A stretch of DNA of 64,000 nt from Devosia sp. (GTDB lineage Bacteria; Pseudomonadota; Alphaproteobacteria; Rhizobiales; Devosiaceae), in NCBI GenBank assembly GCA_028290665.1, contig JAQGJK010000004.1:1-64000 (forward strand), in the 5' to 3' direction. Below, one piece after another: positions 53,174 to 62,935 of this stretch; the first letter of the stretch is position 1, and each line of letters begins with the position of its first letter. The notes under the pieces are model-generated. The model saw only the letters and a list, made by a program, of their open reading frames with translations, was not told the origin of the DNA and ran no database searches. Made by a program: the position numbers and the translations under genes.

Positions 53174-54175
53174 TCAGTGTGTCGCGGGCGGGACGGTTGT
53201 CTTGTGCGGCAACTGACGCTTGATGGCCTTCCATATCGGCGTGATCACCTTGCCGACTACGGGAATGAGGATGAGTCCGAGGATAAGGCCAAAAATCCCG
53301 TCTCCGAGGATGATGGCCAGTTCTCGAGCGACGCTCGATGCCGCAGGGAGCATGGCCTCGGCGTGATGTGCGGCGCCTTCGATGATTTGGTCGAGTTGGG
53401 GCAGGCCAAATTCGGTGAGACCGTGGACGATGATGCCGCCGCCCACCCAGATCATCGCCGCAGTACCGACGACGCTCAGGATCGCCATGAACACCGGTAC
53501 GCCGGTGACAAGGCCGCGGCCGAACGCCCGGCCAAGGCCGGTGCGCGCATTGGTGGCCATGGCGAGGCCGATGTCGTCCGCTTTCACGATGAAGGCGACG
53601 ACGCCATAAACGGCGAGAGTTATGCCGATGCCGACCACGGCGAGCACGATGGCCTGCTCCCAGAACGGCACGCCGGGGAGGGTCGCGAGGGCGATGGTCA
53701 TGATTTCGGCCGAGAGGATAAAATCGGTCTGGATAGCGCCGGCTACTTTTTCGTCCTCGACGGTCTTGGGATCGATGGCGATGGAGCTGAGATTGGCCTC
53801 GTGGGCGTGGGCCTCATGCGGCACCACCGCCTCGAACACCTTTTCAGCGCCCTCGTAGCAGAGATAAGCGCCGCCAAGCATCAGCAGCGGAGTGATCAGC
53901 CAAGGCAGGAACAGGCTGAGGATCAGCGCGGCGGGCAACAGGTACAGCAGCTTATTCTTGATCGAACCAAAAGCGATTCGCGCGACAATGGGCAATTCCC
54001 GATCGGCCTTGAACCCGGTCACATATGCGGGCGTCACGGCAGCGTCATCGATCACTGCCCCCGCCGCCTTGAGCCCGGCCTTGGCTGCCTGGCTCGCTAC
54101 ATCGTCGAGCGAGGCCGCTGCCACCTTGGCGATGGCCGCGATGTCATCCAGCAGTGCCAACAGTCCGACGCTCAT
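53174..54175 (-). CDS. DUF808/YedI-family membrane protein
   Basis: A 333-residue inner-membrane protein. The N-terminus GLLALLDDIAAIAKVAAASLDDV and AGAVIDDAAVTPAYVTG are the hallmark of DUF808. Four or more membrane segments follow (LLYLLPAALILSLFLPWLITPLLML, AIVLAVVGIGITLAVYGVVAFIV, VFMAILSVVGTAAMIWVGGGIIV, ILGDGIFGLILGLILIPVVG), with a His-rich cytoplasmic loop HEAHAHE. Function is unknown. It stands alone between the ArsR and glnA transcripts. Confidence 0.93.
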   Translation of the reverse strand: MSVGLLALLDDIAAIAKVAAASLDDVASQAAKAGLKAAGAVIDDAAVTPAYVTGFKADRELPIVARIAFGSIKNKLLYLLPAALILSLFLPWLITPLLMLGGAYLCYEGAEKVFEAVVPHEAHAHEANLSSIAIDPKTVEDEKVAGAIQTDFILSAEIMTIALATLPGVPFWEQAIVLAVVGIGITLAVYGVVAFIVKADDIGLAMATNARTGLGRAFGRGLVTGVPVFMAILSVVGTAAMIWVGGGIIVHGLTEFGLPQLDQIIEGAAHHAEAMLPAASSVARELAIILGDGIFGLILGLILIPVVGKVITPIWKAIKRQLPHKTTVPPATH

Positions 54176-54261
54176 TGATTCTCTCCGTTACATTTGAAAG
54201 GTAACGGCTGAAGTTCGGCTGCGCTCCGCTGCATATTGTCTCCCTTTGTGCCGCCGCAAAA

Positions 54262-54285
54262 AAAGGGCCCCGCGAGGGACCCTTT
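54262..54285 (-). terminator. Rho-independent terminator after glnA
   Basis: On the minus strand: AAAGGGTCCC, loop TCGC, GGGGCCCTTT, then five more T. One G-T wobble occurs in the stem. It lies 26 bases past the glnA stop. Confidence 0.92.
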
Positions 54286-54310
54286 CCGAGCGTTGCGGAG
54301 GAGCCTCCGA

Positions 54311-55720
54311 TCAAGCCGAGTAGTACATTTCGTACTCGACCGGATGCGGGGTGTGCTCGAACTTGATGACTTCGATCATCTTGAGCTCGATGTAGCTGTC
54401 GATCTGGTCGTCGTCGAAGACGCCGCCGGCCTTGAGGAATTCACGGTCCTTGTCGAGTTCCTCGAGCGCCTGACGGAGCGAACCGCAGACCGTCGGGATC
54501 AACGCGAGTTCGTCCTTGGGCAGTTCATAGAGATCCTTGTCCATCGGCTCGCCGGGGTGAATCTTGTTCTGAATGCCGTCGATGCCGGCCATCAGCATGG
54601 CGGCAAAGCCGAGATACGGGTTCGCCAGCGGATCGGGGAAGCGGACTTCGACGCGCTTGGCTTTAGGCGACTGGCCGAACGGGATGCGGCATGAGGCCGA
54701 GCGGTTGCGGGCCGAGTAAGCCAGCAGCACGGGGGCCTCGAAGCCCGGAACCAGGCGCTTGTAGGAGTTGGTCGTCGGGTTGGTGAAGGCGTTGATGGCT
54801 TTCGCGTGCTTGATGATGCCGCCGATGTAATAGAGCGCGTCCATCGACAGGCCGGCATACTGGTCGCCGGCAAACAGCGGCTTGCCATTGGCCCAGATCG
54901 ACTGATGCACATGCATGCCCGAGCCGTTGTCGCCATAGACGGGCTTGGGCATGAACGTCGCCGTCTTGCCATAGGCCTGCGCCACCTGATGCACGACGTA
55001 TTTGTAGTTTTGCACGTCGTCGCAGGATTTGATCATCGGCTGGAACTTGATGCCGAGTTCGTGCTGGGCCGAGGCCACCTCGTGGTGGTGCTTTTCGATG
55101 ACGACGCCCATTTCGCCCATCGCCGCAAGCATTTCGCCGCGGATATCCTGTGCGCTGTCGAGCGGCGGGACGGGGAAATAGCCCTTCTTGAGGCCGATAT
55201 GGTGGCCGTTATTGCCGGCCTCATATTCAGCGTCATTGTTGGTCGGCAGCTCGGAATGATCGACCGAGAAGCCAACCTTGAACGTGGTGTTGGAATATTT
55301 GACGTCGTCGAACAGGAAGAATTCCGGCTCCGGGCCGAACACCACGGTGTCGCCGATACCGGTCGACTTCACATAGGCCTCTGCCTTTTTGGCCGTGGTG
55401 CGCGGATCGCGGTTGTAGGGCTGGTAGGTCAGCGGCTCGAGAATGTCGCAGACGATGTTGAGGGTCGAAGCCGAAAAGAACGGGTCCATGCAGGCCGAAC
55501 TCGGATCCGGCATCAGCACCATGTCGGACTCGTTGATGGCCTTCCAGCCGCCGATCGAGGAGCCGTCGAACATCACGCCTTCTTCGAACATGTCCTCATC
55601 GACGACCGAAACGTCCATGGTGACGTGCTGCTGCTTGCCGCGCGGGTCGGTGAAGCGCAGGTCGACGTATTTGATGTTCTCGTCTTTGATCTTCTTCAGA
55701 ATTTCGCTGGCAGAGCTCAT
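54311..55720 (-). CDS. glnA: Glutamine synthetase, type I
   Basis: Assimilates ammonia by making glutamine from glutamate and ATP. The 469-residue protein is a standard [12 protein letters not shown], the ammonium/ATP region [10 protein letters not shown], and NRSASCRIP. The adenylylation site Tyr398 is present in MDKDLYELP, so activity should be controlled by GlnE through the PII protein. It lies 68 bases downstream of glnB, and the two form the classic glnBA operon of alphaproteobacteria. Confidence 0.98.
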   Translation of the reverse strand: MSSASEILKKIKDENIKYVDLRFTDPRGKQQHVTMDVSVVDEDMFEEGVMFDGSSIGGWKAINESDMVLMPDPSSACMDPFFSASTLNIVCDILEPLTYQPYNRDPRTTAKKAEAYVKSTGIGDTVVFGPEPEFFLFDDVKYSNTTFKVGFSVDHSELPTNNDAEYEAGNNGHHIGLKKGYFPVPPLDSAQDIRGEMLAAMGEMGVVIEKHHHEVASAQHELGIKFQPMIKSCDDVQNYKYVVHQVAQAYGKTATFMPKPVYGDNGSGMHVHQSIWANGKPLFAGDQYAGLSMDALYYIGGIIKHAKAINAFTNPTTNSYKRLVPGFEAPVLLAYSARNRSASCRIPFGQSPKAKRVEVRFPDPLANPYLGFAAMLMAGIDGIQNKIHPGEPMDKDLYELPKDELALIPTVCGSLRQALEELDKDREFLKAGGVFDDDQIDSYIELKMIEVIKFEHTPHPVEYEMYYSA

Positions 55721-55788
55721 TGGTCTTGCTACCCCTGTTAAGGCTGGTTTCTTGGTTTTGCTGGTGTGACGCTGTCGCCCGGGAGGAG

Positions 55789-56214
<426 letters not shown>

Positions 56215-56423
56215 CTACGGCAAGCTGTTGGAGGCTGTCTTGGATTCAGTTTCTAAACCCGCTGCCGTGGTCTGAGCTACAAATGTAGGCATGGTGCATA
56301 ATAAGTAGGCAGCTTCGGCGTTGGTTAGCAAACAGCTGTCCCTGATCGAAAATGCTTGATCCTTTGACTGCCCCCTAAACATAGGCTACATGCGCGCCAC
56401 CCGGCCAGCGGGCGCTTGTCTAT

Positions 56424-56508
56424 GCGGGTGTGGCGGAACTGGTAGACGCCCGGGATTTAGGTTCCCGTGCCGCAAGGCGTGGAGGTTCGAGCCCTCTCAC
56501 CCGCACCA
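56424..56508 (+). tRNA. tRNA-Leu (anticodon UAG)
   Basis: Folds as a full cloverleaf with a long class II variable arm. Acceptor arms GCGGGTG and CACCCGC pair, the anticodon stem is CGGGA/TCCCG with loop TTTAGGT (anticodon TAG), and the T-arm is GGAGG-TTCGAGC-CCTCT. The CCA end is encoded. It reads CTA and CTG codons. Confidence 0.96.
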
Positions 56509-56579
56509 GACTGCGACCGTCCGGAACCATGATTTCGGCTCTGGCCACTGAACACGAATGACCGACGGGAACCGAGCGA

Positions 56580-58004
56580 ATGCAGGTTGTAGAGACACTC
56601 AATGATGGCTTGAAGCGCAAGCTCAGCCTGACCATTCCGGCAGCGGAGCTGGCCACGGGCCTCGACGCCAAGCTCGATGAGCTGAAGAACAAAGCCAATA
56701 TCAAAGGCTTTCGCCCCGGCAAGGTGCCGATGGCGCACCTGAAGAAGGTATACGGACGTTCGGCTATGTCCGAAGTGATGCAGGACGCCATCAACAAGAC
56801 GGTGTCGGACACGCTCGACAGCCGTTCCGAGCGCGCTGCGGCCCAGCCGCAGGTCGACCTGCCGGATGACCAGGCGGTGATCAATAACGTGCTGGAAGGC
56901 AAAGCCGATCTGGCGTTCGACGTCAGCTATGAGATTCTGCCGGCGGTTTCGCTGATGGATTTGAATGGCCTGCCGATCGAAAGGCCGATGGTCGAGATCG
57001 ACGAAGCCGATGTCGAAGTCGAACTTAAGCGCGTGTTCCAACAGAGCCGCGGCTATGAGGAAAAGGGCGAGGACGGCGTTGTCGAGACCGGCGACCGGCT
57101 CGGGCTGAAGTTCGTCGGCAAAGTCGACGGCAAGGAATTTCCCGGCGGCACCTCCGACCATGCGCACCTGACTGTCGGCTCCGGCGAATTCATCCCGGGG
57201 TTTGAGGAACAACTCGTCGGTATGGCCAAGAATGCCGAGCGGACGATCGAAGTCACGTTCCCCGAGGATTACGCCAACGCCGAATTGCGCGGCAAGCAGG
57301 CGACCTTCGACGTTACCGTGCTGCATATCGATGGCCCCAAGGCGGGCGAACTCGACGATGATTTCGCCAAGCGCATGGGTCTCGAGGACGTTGCCGGACT
57401 GCGCGAGGCGGTGAAAGGCCAGATGCGTACGGCGCTCGATTCGATGCAGCGCCAGCACGTCAAGCGCCAGGTGCTCGACGCGCTCGATGACGGCCACAAG
57501 TTCGACGTGCCGGCATCGCTGGTCGAAGCCGAGTTCAACCAGATCTGGCAGCGCGTCGTCCACGAGATCGAGCAGCATGGCCGCTCATTCGAGGACGAAG
57601 GCACTACCGAGGAAGCGGCGCGTGAGCAGTACCGTAAGATCGCCGAGCGTCGCGTGCGCCTCGGCCTCGTCGTCGCCGAGATCGGCAACCAGAACAAGGT
57701 CGAAGTCTCGCAGGACGAGCACCAGGGCGCGCTGATGGCCGAAGTCCGCCGCTTCCCGGGGCAGGAACAGCAGGTTTACGACTATTACCGCAAGAACCCC
57801 CAGGCCCTCGCTTCGCTGCGCGCGCCGGTGTTCGAGAACAAGGTTGTCGATTATGTCGCCGAACTGGCAACGGCGACCGAAAAGAAGATGACTCGTGCGG
57901 AGCTTGCCGCACTAATCCAGGCGGATGACGAAGTGCCGGAAGAGCATCATCACGATCACGATGATCATGAGGGGCATGACGATCACGAGGGGCACAACCA
58001 CTAA
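56580..58004 (+). CDS. tig: Trigger factor
   Basis: Ribosome-bound chaperone and peptidyl-prolyl isomerase that receives new proteins. The 474-residue protein has the ribosome-binding tail (FRPGKVPMAHLKKVYG), the FKBP domain (GDRLGLKFVGKVDGKEFPGGTS), and a helical C-terminal arm. The last 20 residues are an unusual His/Asp run (HHHDHDDHEGHDDHEG) likely to bind metal ions. It is followed by a strong terminator. It lies 4 kb upstream of clpP and clpX, with unrelated genes in between, whereas these are usually adjacent. Confidence 0.97.
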   Translation: MQVVETLNDGLKRKLSLTIPAAELATGLDAKLDELKNKANIKGFRPGKVPMAHLKKVYGRSAMSEVMQDAINKTVSDTLDSRSERAAAQPQVDLPDDQAVINNVLEGKADLAFDVSYEILPAVSLMDLNGLPIERPMVEIDEADVEVELKRVFQQSRGYEEKGEDGVVETGDRLGLKFVGKVDGKEFPGGTSDHAHLTVGSGEFIPGFEEQLVGMAKNAERTIEVTFPEDYANAELRGKQATFDVTVLHIDGPKAGELDDDFAKRMGLEDVAGLREAVKGQMRTALDSMQRQHVKRQVLDALDDGHKFDVPASLVEAEFNQIWQRVVHEIEQHGRSFEDEGTTEEAAREQYRKIAERRVRLGLVVAEIGNQNKVEVSQDEHQGALMAEVRRFPGQEQQVYDYYRKNPQALASLRAPVFENKVVDYVAELATATEKKMTRAELAALIQADDEVPEEHHHDHDDHEGHDDHEGHNH

Positions 58005-58027
58005 GGTTGGGTTTTTCAAGATTTCAG

Positions 58028-58048
58028 AGGCCGCCCGGTGGGCGGCCT
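58028..58048 (+). terminator. Rho-independent terminator after tig
   Basis: AGGCCGCCC-GGT-GGGCGGCCT followed by TTTTATT, 23 bases past the tig stop. The stem is perfect over nine base pairs. Confidence 0.95.
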
Positions 58049-58387
58049 TTTTATTGTGGGAGCGAGCACCGTAAGGTAGGCCCGCGGATCAAGTCCGCGG
58101 GAAGCGAAGTGGGGTTGGGTGCTTGACGGAGTAGATGCGGGTTGGGTGCCGGCTGGGGTAGATGCTGGCTGGGTGCAGGGTGCGGTAGGTGCAATCTAGT
58201 GTAGGTGCAATCTAGTGTAGGTGCGAGCGGCACTAATTCGTGCTGGCCAGCGGCGAGGCGGGCTGGACGAGCCGGGTAGGGTCGGGTGGGATTTGCGGCA
58301 GTTGCAATCCCAGCACTGCGCCGCTTCCCGCGGGCTTGATCCGCGGGCCCAACTTGGCGCCTGCGCTGATCGCGGTTAGTGTCGCGC
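58049..58387. repeat. Repeat-rich intergenic region with flanking inverted repeats
   Basis: A pair of inverted repeats (GGCCCGCGGATCAAG...CCGCGGGAAGCG at about 58078-58105 and its reverse at about 58323-58351) encloses roughly 250 bases. Inside are short tandem units: GGTTGGGTGC-like blocks near 58110-58180 and a 16-base unit GTGTAGGTGCAATCTA repeated about 2.5 times near 58187-58222. No gene is seen. Confidence 0.7.
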
Positions 58388-59854
58388 ATGTTTCCAAACG
58401 ACCAATTCCTGCTCACCCCCATCCAGATGTCGCGCGCCGACCTCCTGGCCGAGGCTTTAGGGACGCCGTCGCTGACGCTAATGGAAAATGCCGGCCAAGC
58501 TGTCGCGGATGCGATTGCGGAGCGGTTTTCCTCGGTGCCGACGCTGGTGCTTTGCGGCCCGGGCAACAATGGCGGCGATGGTTTCGTCGTCGCCCGCCTG
58601 CTTGCGGCGCGCGGTTGGCCGGTTTCCATCGGTTTCGTTGGCGATCGGACGCGCGTAAACGGCGATGCGGCGACGAATGCGGACCGCTGGCAGGGTCCGA
58701 CTTCGGCCGCGGACTTTTCAATCTGCGAACTGATTGTCGACGCCTTGTTGGGTGCAGGACTCGATCGTGACGTCGGCGGTGAATTTTCGGCGATGATCAA
58801 AATGGCTAACGCTTCCGGGAAACCCATCATCGCCATCGACGTGCCGAGCGGCGTCGACGGCGCCACGGGCGAGGTGCGTGGCACGGCGATCAAGGCTGCG
58901 CTGACGGTGACGTTTTTTCGGCGGAAGCCCGGCCACCTGCTATTGCCGGGACGCGAGCTTTGCGGTGAGGTCGTGCTGGCCGATATCGGTATACCTGACG
59001 CCGTGCTTTCGGACATTGCTCCAACCGCTTCCGAGAACACCCCATCGCTGTGGCGCTTGCCGAAGCTGACGCTCGACTCGCACAAATACAAGCGCGGCCA
59101 TGTCGTCGTTGCGTCGGGGGAGCAGCTCAAGACCGGCGCCTCGCGGCTCGCGGCACGGGGTGCGTTCCGCAGTGGCGCCGGGCTGGTGACGCTGGCCGGT
59201 TCGCGCGATGCACTGCTGGTCCATGCTGCGCACGTCACCTCGATCATGCTGCGGGAGGTCGATGACACCACCACGTGGAGCGAATTGCTGGCCGACACGC
59301 GGCTCAATGTCGTGGTGGTGGGGCCGGGCATGGGTGTCGGCGTAGACACTAAAGGCAAAGTGCTGGCGGCACTGGCAAGTCCGGCTGCAATGGTCCTGGA
59401 TGCCGACGCGCTCAGCAGTTTCAAGGACGACCGGCAGACGCTGTTCGATGCTATCGGCGCGCGTCGGGCGCCGGTGGTGCTGACGCCGCATGAAGGCGAG
59501 TTCGGGCGATTGTTCGATAGCACGGGCGGCGGCAAGCTCGAACGCACCCGCGCCGCGGCCGCGACCAGCAGTGCCATCGTGCTGCTCAAGGGCGCCGACA
59601 CGGTGATCGCCGCGCCGGACGGCCGCGCCGCCATCAATGCCAATGCCCCGCCATGGCTCGGCGCCGCGGGTGCGGGCGACGTGCTGGCTGGGATGATCGG
59701 GGGATTGCTGGCTCAAGGCATGGCCGGCTTTGAGGCTGCATGCGCTGCGGTGTGGATTCACGCCGAAACCGCCAACAGCTTCGGCGGCCCCGGAATGCTC
59801 AGCGACGATCTGCCGGATTTGCTGCCGGGCGTCCTGGGAAATTTTATGGGCTGA
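58388..59854 (+). CDS. Bifunctional NAD(P)HX epimerase/dehydratase
   Basis: Repairs hydrated NADH/NADPH. The 488-residue protein joins an N-terminal YjeF_N epimerase ([30 protein letters not shown]) with a C-terminal ADP-dependent dehydratase of the ribokinase-like fold ([38 protein letters not shown]). The ATG at 58388 is chosen; a GTG nine bases upstream is in frame. Its stop is only three bases from the convergent P450 stop. Confidence 0.94.
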   Translation: MFPNDQFLLTPIQMSRADLLAEALGTPSLTLMENAGQAVADAIAERFSSVPTLVLCGPGNNGGDGFVVARLLAARGWPVSIGFVGDRTRVNGDAATNADRWQGPTSAADFSICELIVDALLGAGLDRDVGGEFSAMIKMANASGKPIIAIDVPSGVDGATGEVRGTAIKAALTVTFFRRKPGHLLLPGRELCGEVVLADIGIPDAVLSDIAPTASENTPSLWRLPKLTLDSHKYKRGHVVVASGEQLKTGASRLAARGAFRSGAGLVTLAGSRDALLVHAAHVTSIMLREVDDTTTWSELLADTRLNVVVVGPGMGVGVDTKGKVLAALASPAAMVLDADALSSFKDDRQTLFDAIGARRAPVVLTPHEGEFGRLFDSTGGGKLERTRAAAATSSAIVLLKGADTVIAAPDGRAAINANAPPWLGAAGAGDVLAGMIGGLLAQGMAGFEAACAAVWIHAETANSFGGPGMLSDDLPDLLPGVLGNFMG

Positions 59855-59857
59855 TCG

Positions 59858-61096
59858 TCACCACGTCACGTCCAGTCGATCGAGGCCGTGGAAATGGTAG
59901 ACGTTTTTGTACTCCGGCGCGGCGGCAAGGCGGAGGTTGGGCAGCCGCTCGAACAGGGTTTTCATTGCTACCTGCAGCTCGATGCGCGCCAGCGGCGCGC
60001 CGATGCAGAAATGGATGCCGGCTCCAAAGCTGACGTTGGCGCCGTCGGTGCGGAATGGGTCAAAGCGGTTTGGCTCGGTGAAGCGGCGCGGATCGCGATT
60101 GGCGGCGCCGAGCAGCAGGCCAATGGTATCGCCGAACTTCAGGGATACGCCGTCGAGTTCGACATCCTGAAGCGCGTAGCGTGTGAACATGTGCAGTGGC
60201 GCATCGTAGCGTAGGCACTCTTCCACTGTCGCGGCGGTCTGTGCATCGGTCGCGAACAGCGATTGCGGGTCGAGCCCACTTTCGAGGATCGCCTTAACGC
60301 CGTTGCCGGTGGTGTGGACCGTCGCCTCGTGGCCAGCGTTTAGCAGCAGGATCGCGGTCGACATGACCTCGTCGTCGCTGAGCTGCTGCCCATCGATCTC
60401 GGCGGTCAGCATGTGGGTGAGCAGGTCCTCACGTGGAGCGGCCCGGCGTTCCGCGGTTTCCGTGCGTAGATAGTCCATGAAATCGATCGACGCCTGATTG
60501 GCATCGCGCTCGGTCGCTTCGGTGACGCCGAACATGTACATGGCGACCATCCGGTTGGACCAGCCGAGCAGTTGTGGCGCCATTTCGGCAGGCAGCCCCA
60601 GCATTTCGGCGATGACGATGGCGGGAATCGGCGCGGCGAAACTCTGGATCAGTTCGGCACCGCCATCCGCCTCAAAACCGTCGATGATTTCGTGGGTCAG
60701 CCGTTCGATCCGCGGTCGCAACTGCTCGACATGGCGTGACACGAAGGCCCGGTTGACCAGCGCCCGCAGCCGCGTGTGCGCCGGTGGCTCAAGGTTGAGC
60801 AGGGTGTATTTTTCGGTTTGATCGAACGCTGCGGTGTGCGCCTTGGGCGCAGGCATGCCGAGCGCCTCGCGGGTCGCCAGATGCAGGATCTGCCGCCCGA
60901 AGCGCTTGTCGCGCAGCAGCGCACTGACTTCGCGAAAGCCGGCAAAGCACCAGTGGCCGTAATCATTCCACCGAAACGCCGGGGTCTCGGCATGCACGGC
61001 ATCGTAGAAGGCATAGGGGTCGTGGTAAAACGCAATTTCGCGCGGTGCGGCGGTGGCGGAACGGGTGAGGGCGTCGACGGAAAATGGTAAGCTCAT
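59858..61096 (-). CDS. Cytochrome P450
   Basis: A soluble 412-residue bacterial P450. The haem-binding loop FGAGIHFCIGAPLAR places the ligand at about Cys364. The I-helix AGHEATVHTTGNG carries Glu-Ala-Thr, and ECLRYDAPLHMFTR holds the ExxR motif. It resembles CYP107/CYP109-like hydroxylases in pattern; substrate and redox partners are not evident, and no ferredoxin gene is adjacent. It is divergent from a small unknown gene. Confidence 0.93.
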   Translation of the reverse strand: MSLPFSVDALTRSATAAPREIAFYHDPYAFYDAVHAETPAFRWNDYGHWCFAGFREVSALLRDKRFGRQILHLATREALGMPAPKAHTAAFDQTEKYTLLNLEPPAHTRLRALVNRAFVSRHVEQLRPRIERLTHEIIDGFEADGGAELIQSFAAPIPAIVIAEMLGLPAEMAPQLLGWSNRMVAMYMFGVTEATERDANQASIDFMDYLRTETAERRAAPREDLLTHMLTAEIDGQQLSDDEVMSTAILLLNAGHEATVHTTGNGVKAILESGLDPQSLFATDAQTAATVEECLRYDAPLHMFTRYALQDVELDGVSLKFGDTIGLLLGAANRDPRRFTEPNRFDPFRTDGANVSFGAGIHFCIGAPLARIELQVAMKTLFERLPNLRLAAAPEYKNVYHFHGLDRLDVTW

Positions 61097-61176
61097 CGGG
61101 CGATCAAAGCAGCGGTGGCGGCGCCGCGCAACTTGATATATCGCCGGGGCGGATCGACCTGCGCGGAGTGCATACC

Positions 61177-61407
61177 ATGACCGAACTGACCCTCACCGAG
61201 GCCATGGACAATGTCTATGCGTCGATCCGGGCTGATAACCTCGACCTTAACACCCACATTGCAGCGCTGAAGGCGGTGATGACGCGGGACGGATTGACCG
61301 AGGCGGTGTTCGAGCCGGGGAAGCTGGCGCAGAATAATCGGCAGGGACGCAAGCTGATGCAGTCTTATTTCCGCAAGCGCGGCATCGACGTGGTGTTTGC
61401 GGCCTAA
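61177..61407 (+). CDS. Small conserved-looking protein, unknown
   Basis: A 76-residue protein beginning TELTLTEAMDNVYASIRADN and ending QGRKLMQSYFRKRGIDVVFAA. GGAG is eight bases before the ATG at 61177. It is predicted all helical, with basic C-terminus, and resembles small regulators or DNA-binding proteins only in composition. The frame extends upstream to 61084, overlapping the P450 start, but without support. Its stop overlaps the convergent toxin gene by four bases. Confidence 0.65.
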   Translation: MTELTLTEAMDNVYASIRADNLDLNTHIAALKAVMTRDGLTEAVFEPGKLAQNNRQGRKLMQSYFRKRGIDVVFAA

Positions 61408-61754
61408 GAGACAGACGAGAGCCCCAGCGCGCGCGTCAGCTGCGTGCGGACAGCGGCAAGCGTAGTGTCATCAAGCCTGCCGATGGTTTCGGCCGTGCCG
61501 GCTTCGATGGTCGCGAGTTTCAAGGTGCGGACGATCGACGGCGCTGCGAGGCCGGTCAGTTCAAGCGATACCGGAATAGCAATATCACCTGGCCATGGAC
61601 GATTTTCGATGCTGGTGATCATCAGCACCCAAAGCAGCAATCCGGACCCGAGCGCTCCGTCCGAGACCACAAGCGCCGGACGGCGCTGAGTAACCGGCCT
61701 ATCGGTATATGGAAACGGCACGCGGACGATGTCGCCGGCTTTAAAGATCGCCAT
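61404..61754 (-). CDS. PemK/MazF-family toxin
   Basis: A 116-residue SH3-like barrel toxin: FKAGDIVRVPFPYTDRPVTQRRPALVVSD, then WVLMITSIENRPWPGDIAIP and PSIVRTLKLATIEAG. MazF toxins are sequence-specific RNases. The start ATG at 61754 overlaps the end of the AbrB-type antitoxin gene by 14 bases, which couples their translation. This is a second, unrelated toxin-antitoxin pair in the window. Confidence 0.88.
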   Translation of the reverse strand: MAIFKAGDIVRVPFPYTDRPVTQRRPALVVSDGALGSGLLLWVLMITSIENRPWPGDIAIPVSLELTGLAAPSIVRTLKLATIEAGTAETIGRLDDTTLAAVRTQLTRALGLSSVS

Positions 61755-61956
61755 AGGCCTTGCGGTCGGCGACGCTGTCCCACTCATCAAACAACGCGAA
61801 CGGATTGTCGGCTATCGGCGGCGCGGCCTTGGTGATGACGACACGCGCGCCATCGATCTGATAGGCAAGAGCGTCACCTTCTCGAAGTCCAAGCGCGGCG
61901 CGGACCGGTTGCGGGATCGTCGTCTGGGCCTTGCTGGTTAGCTTGCTGATGATCAT
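61741..61956 (-). CDS. AbrB/MazE-like antitoxin
   Basis: A 71-residue protein with a SpoVT/AbrB swapped-hairpin DNA-binding domain at its N-terminus (IISKLTSKAQTTIPQPVRAALGLREGDALAYQIDG) and an acidic C-terminal tail (NPFALFDEWDSVADRKAYGDL) to block the toxin. GAGGAG is six bases before the ATG at 61956. It is antitoxin-first and probably represses the operon. Confidence 0.9.
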   Translation of the reverse strand: MIISKLTSKAQTTIPQPVRAALGLREGDALAYQIDGARVVITKAAPPIADNPFALFDEWDSVADRKAYGDL

Positions 61957-62142
61957 GTGATGCTCCTCGAGCAATGTAAGGAAATTCCTTACGGACGACA
62001 AGCGCCTAGCGCCCTCTCAAGTGCCCTCTTGTTGCCCGCCTCATTCGCGCCTATCTCCGCCTTTACCGCCCGTTAAGGCGCGGTGTCTGCAATCGGCCTC
62101 ACCGCAAACGGCCGATTCGTTTTACCCACAGGGGCAGGGGCT

Positions 62143-62769
62143 ATGAGAGATCTCGTCGATACCTATTACAATTATCTGGTCCCCACGGTGGTCGAGCAAA
62201 CCAACCGCGGCGAGCGCGCGTTCGATATTTATTCGCGGCTGCTGAAAGAACGCATTATCTTCGTGACGGGTGTCGTTGAAGATAACATGGCGACGCTGAT
62301 CCAGGCGCAGCTGCTGTTTCTTGAGTCCGAGAATCCGAAGAAGGAAATCTCGCTCTACATCAATTCTCCTGGTGGCGTGGTTTCGGCCGGGCTCGGCATC
62401 TACGACACCATGCAGTTCATTCGTCCGCCGGTAGCAACGCTGGTGACGGGGCAGGCCGCCTCGATGGGGTCGTTGCTGCTTGCCGCCGGTGAAGCTGGGA
62501 TGCGGGCGTCGCTGCCCAATTCGCGCATCATGGTCCACCAGCCTTCGGGCGGCTACCAGGGTCAGGTAACCGATATCCTGATTCACGCCAAGGAAGTCGA
62601 AGGCCTGAAGCGCCGCCTCAACCAGATCTACGAGAAGCACACGGGCCGCACCTACGAGGAAATCGAAAACGCGCTCGAGCGTGATCGCTTCCTCTCGGCC
62701 GAGGAGGCCAAGGTGTTCGGCCTGATCGATAATGTTTTTGAAAAGCGCGCTGTTACCGAGCAGGCGTGA
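62143..62769 (+). CDS. clpP: ATP-dependent Clp protease proteolytic subunit
   Basis: Serine protease that forms the tetradecameric ClpP chamber. The 208-residue protein has the catalytic Ser107 (GQAASMGS), His132 (IMVHQPSGG), and the Asp in the [17 protein letters not shown]...[13 protein letters not shown] region. The ATG at 62143 follows GGGGCAGGGG; an earlier GTG at 62083 would add 20 residues that may be propeptide-like but have no signal. It is followed by clpX. Confidence 0.97.
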   Translation: MRDLVDTYYNYLVPTVVEQTNRGERAFDIYSRLLKERIIFVTGVVEDNMATLIQAQLLFLESENPKKEISLYINSPGGVVSAGLGIYDTMQFIRPPVATLVTGQAASMGSLLLAAGEAGMRASLPNSRIMVHQPSGGYQGQVTDILIHAKEVEGLKRRLNQIYEKHTGRTYEEIENALERDRFLSAEEAKVFGLIDNVFEKRAVTEQA

Positions 62770-62935
62770 TCGAATTAACGCAATCGCCGGTTGGTGTGAA
62801 TGTGTGTCTTCCGTTGAATTGCACCCGGCCGGATCGACCGTTATGGTCGGTTCGGCTTAGTTCTTGTTAAGGCGACGTACGGTACGTTCGTACGACGCGG
62901 CATCGGGAGCGCCCACAGCTCCCTGGAGTGACAGG

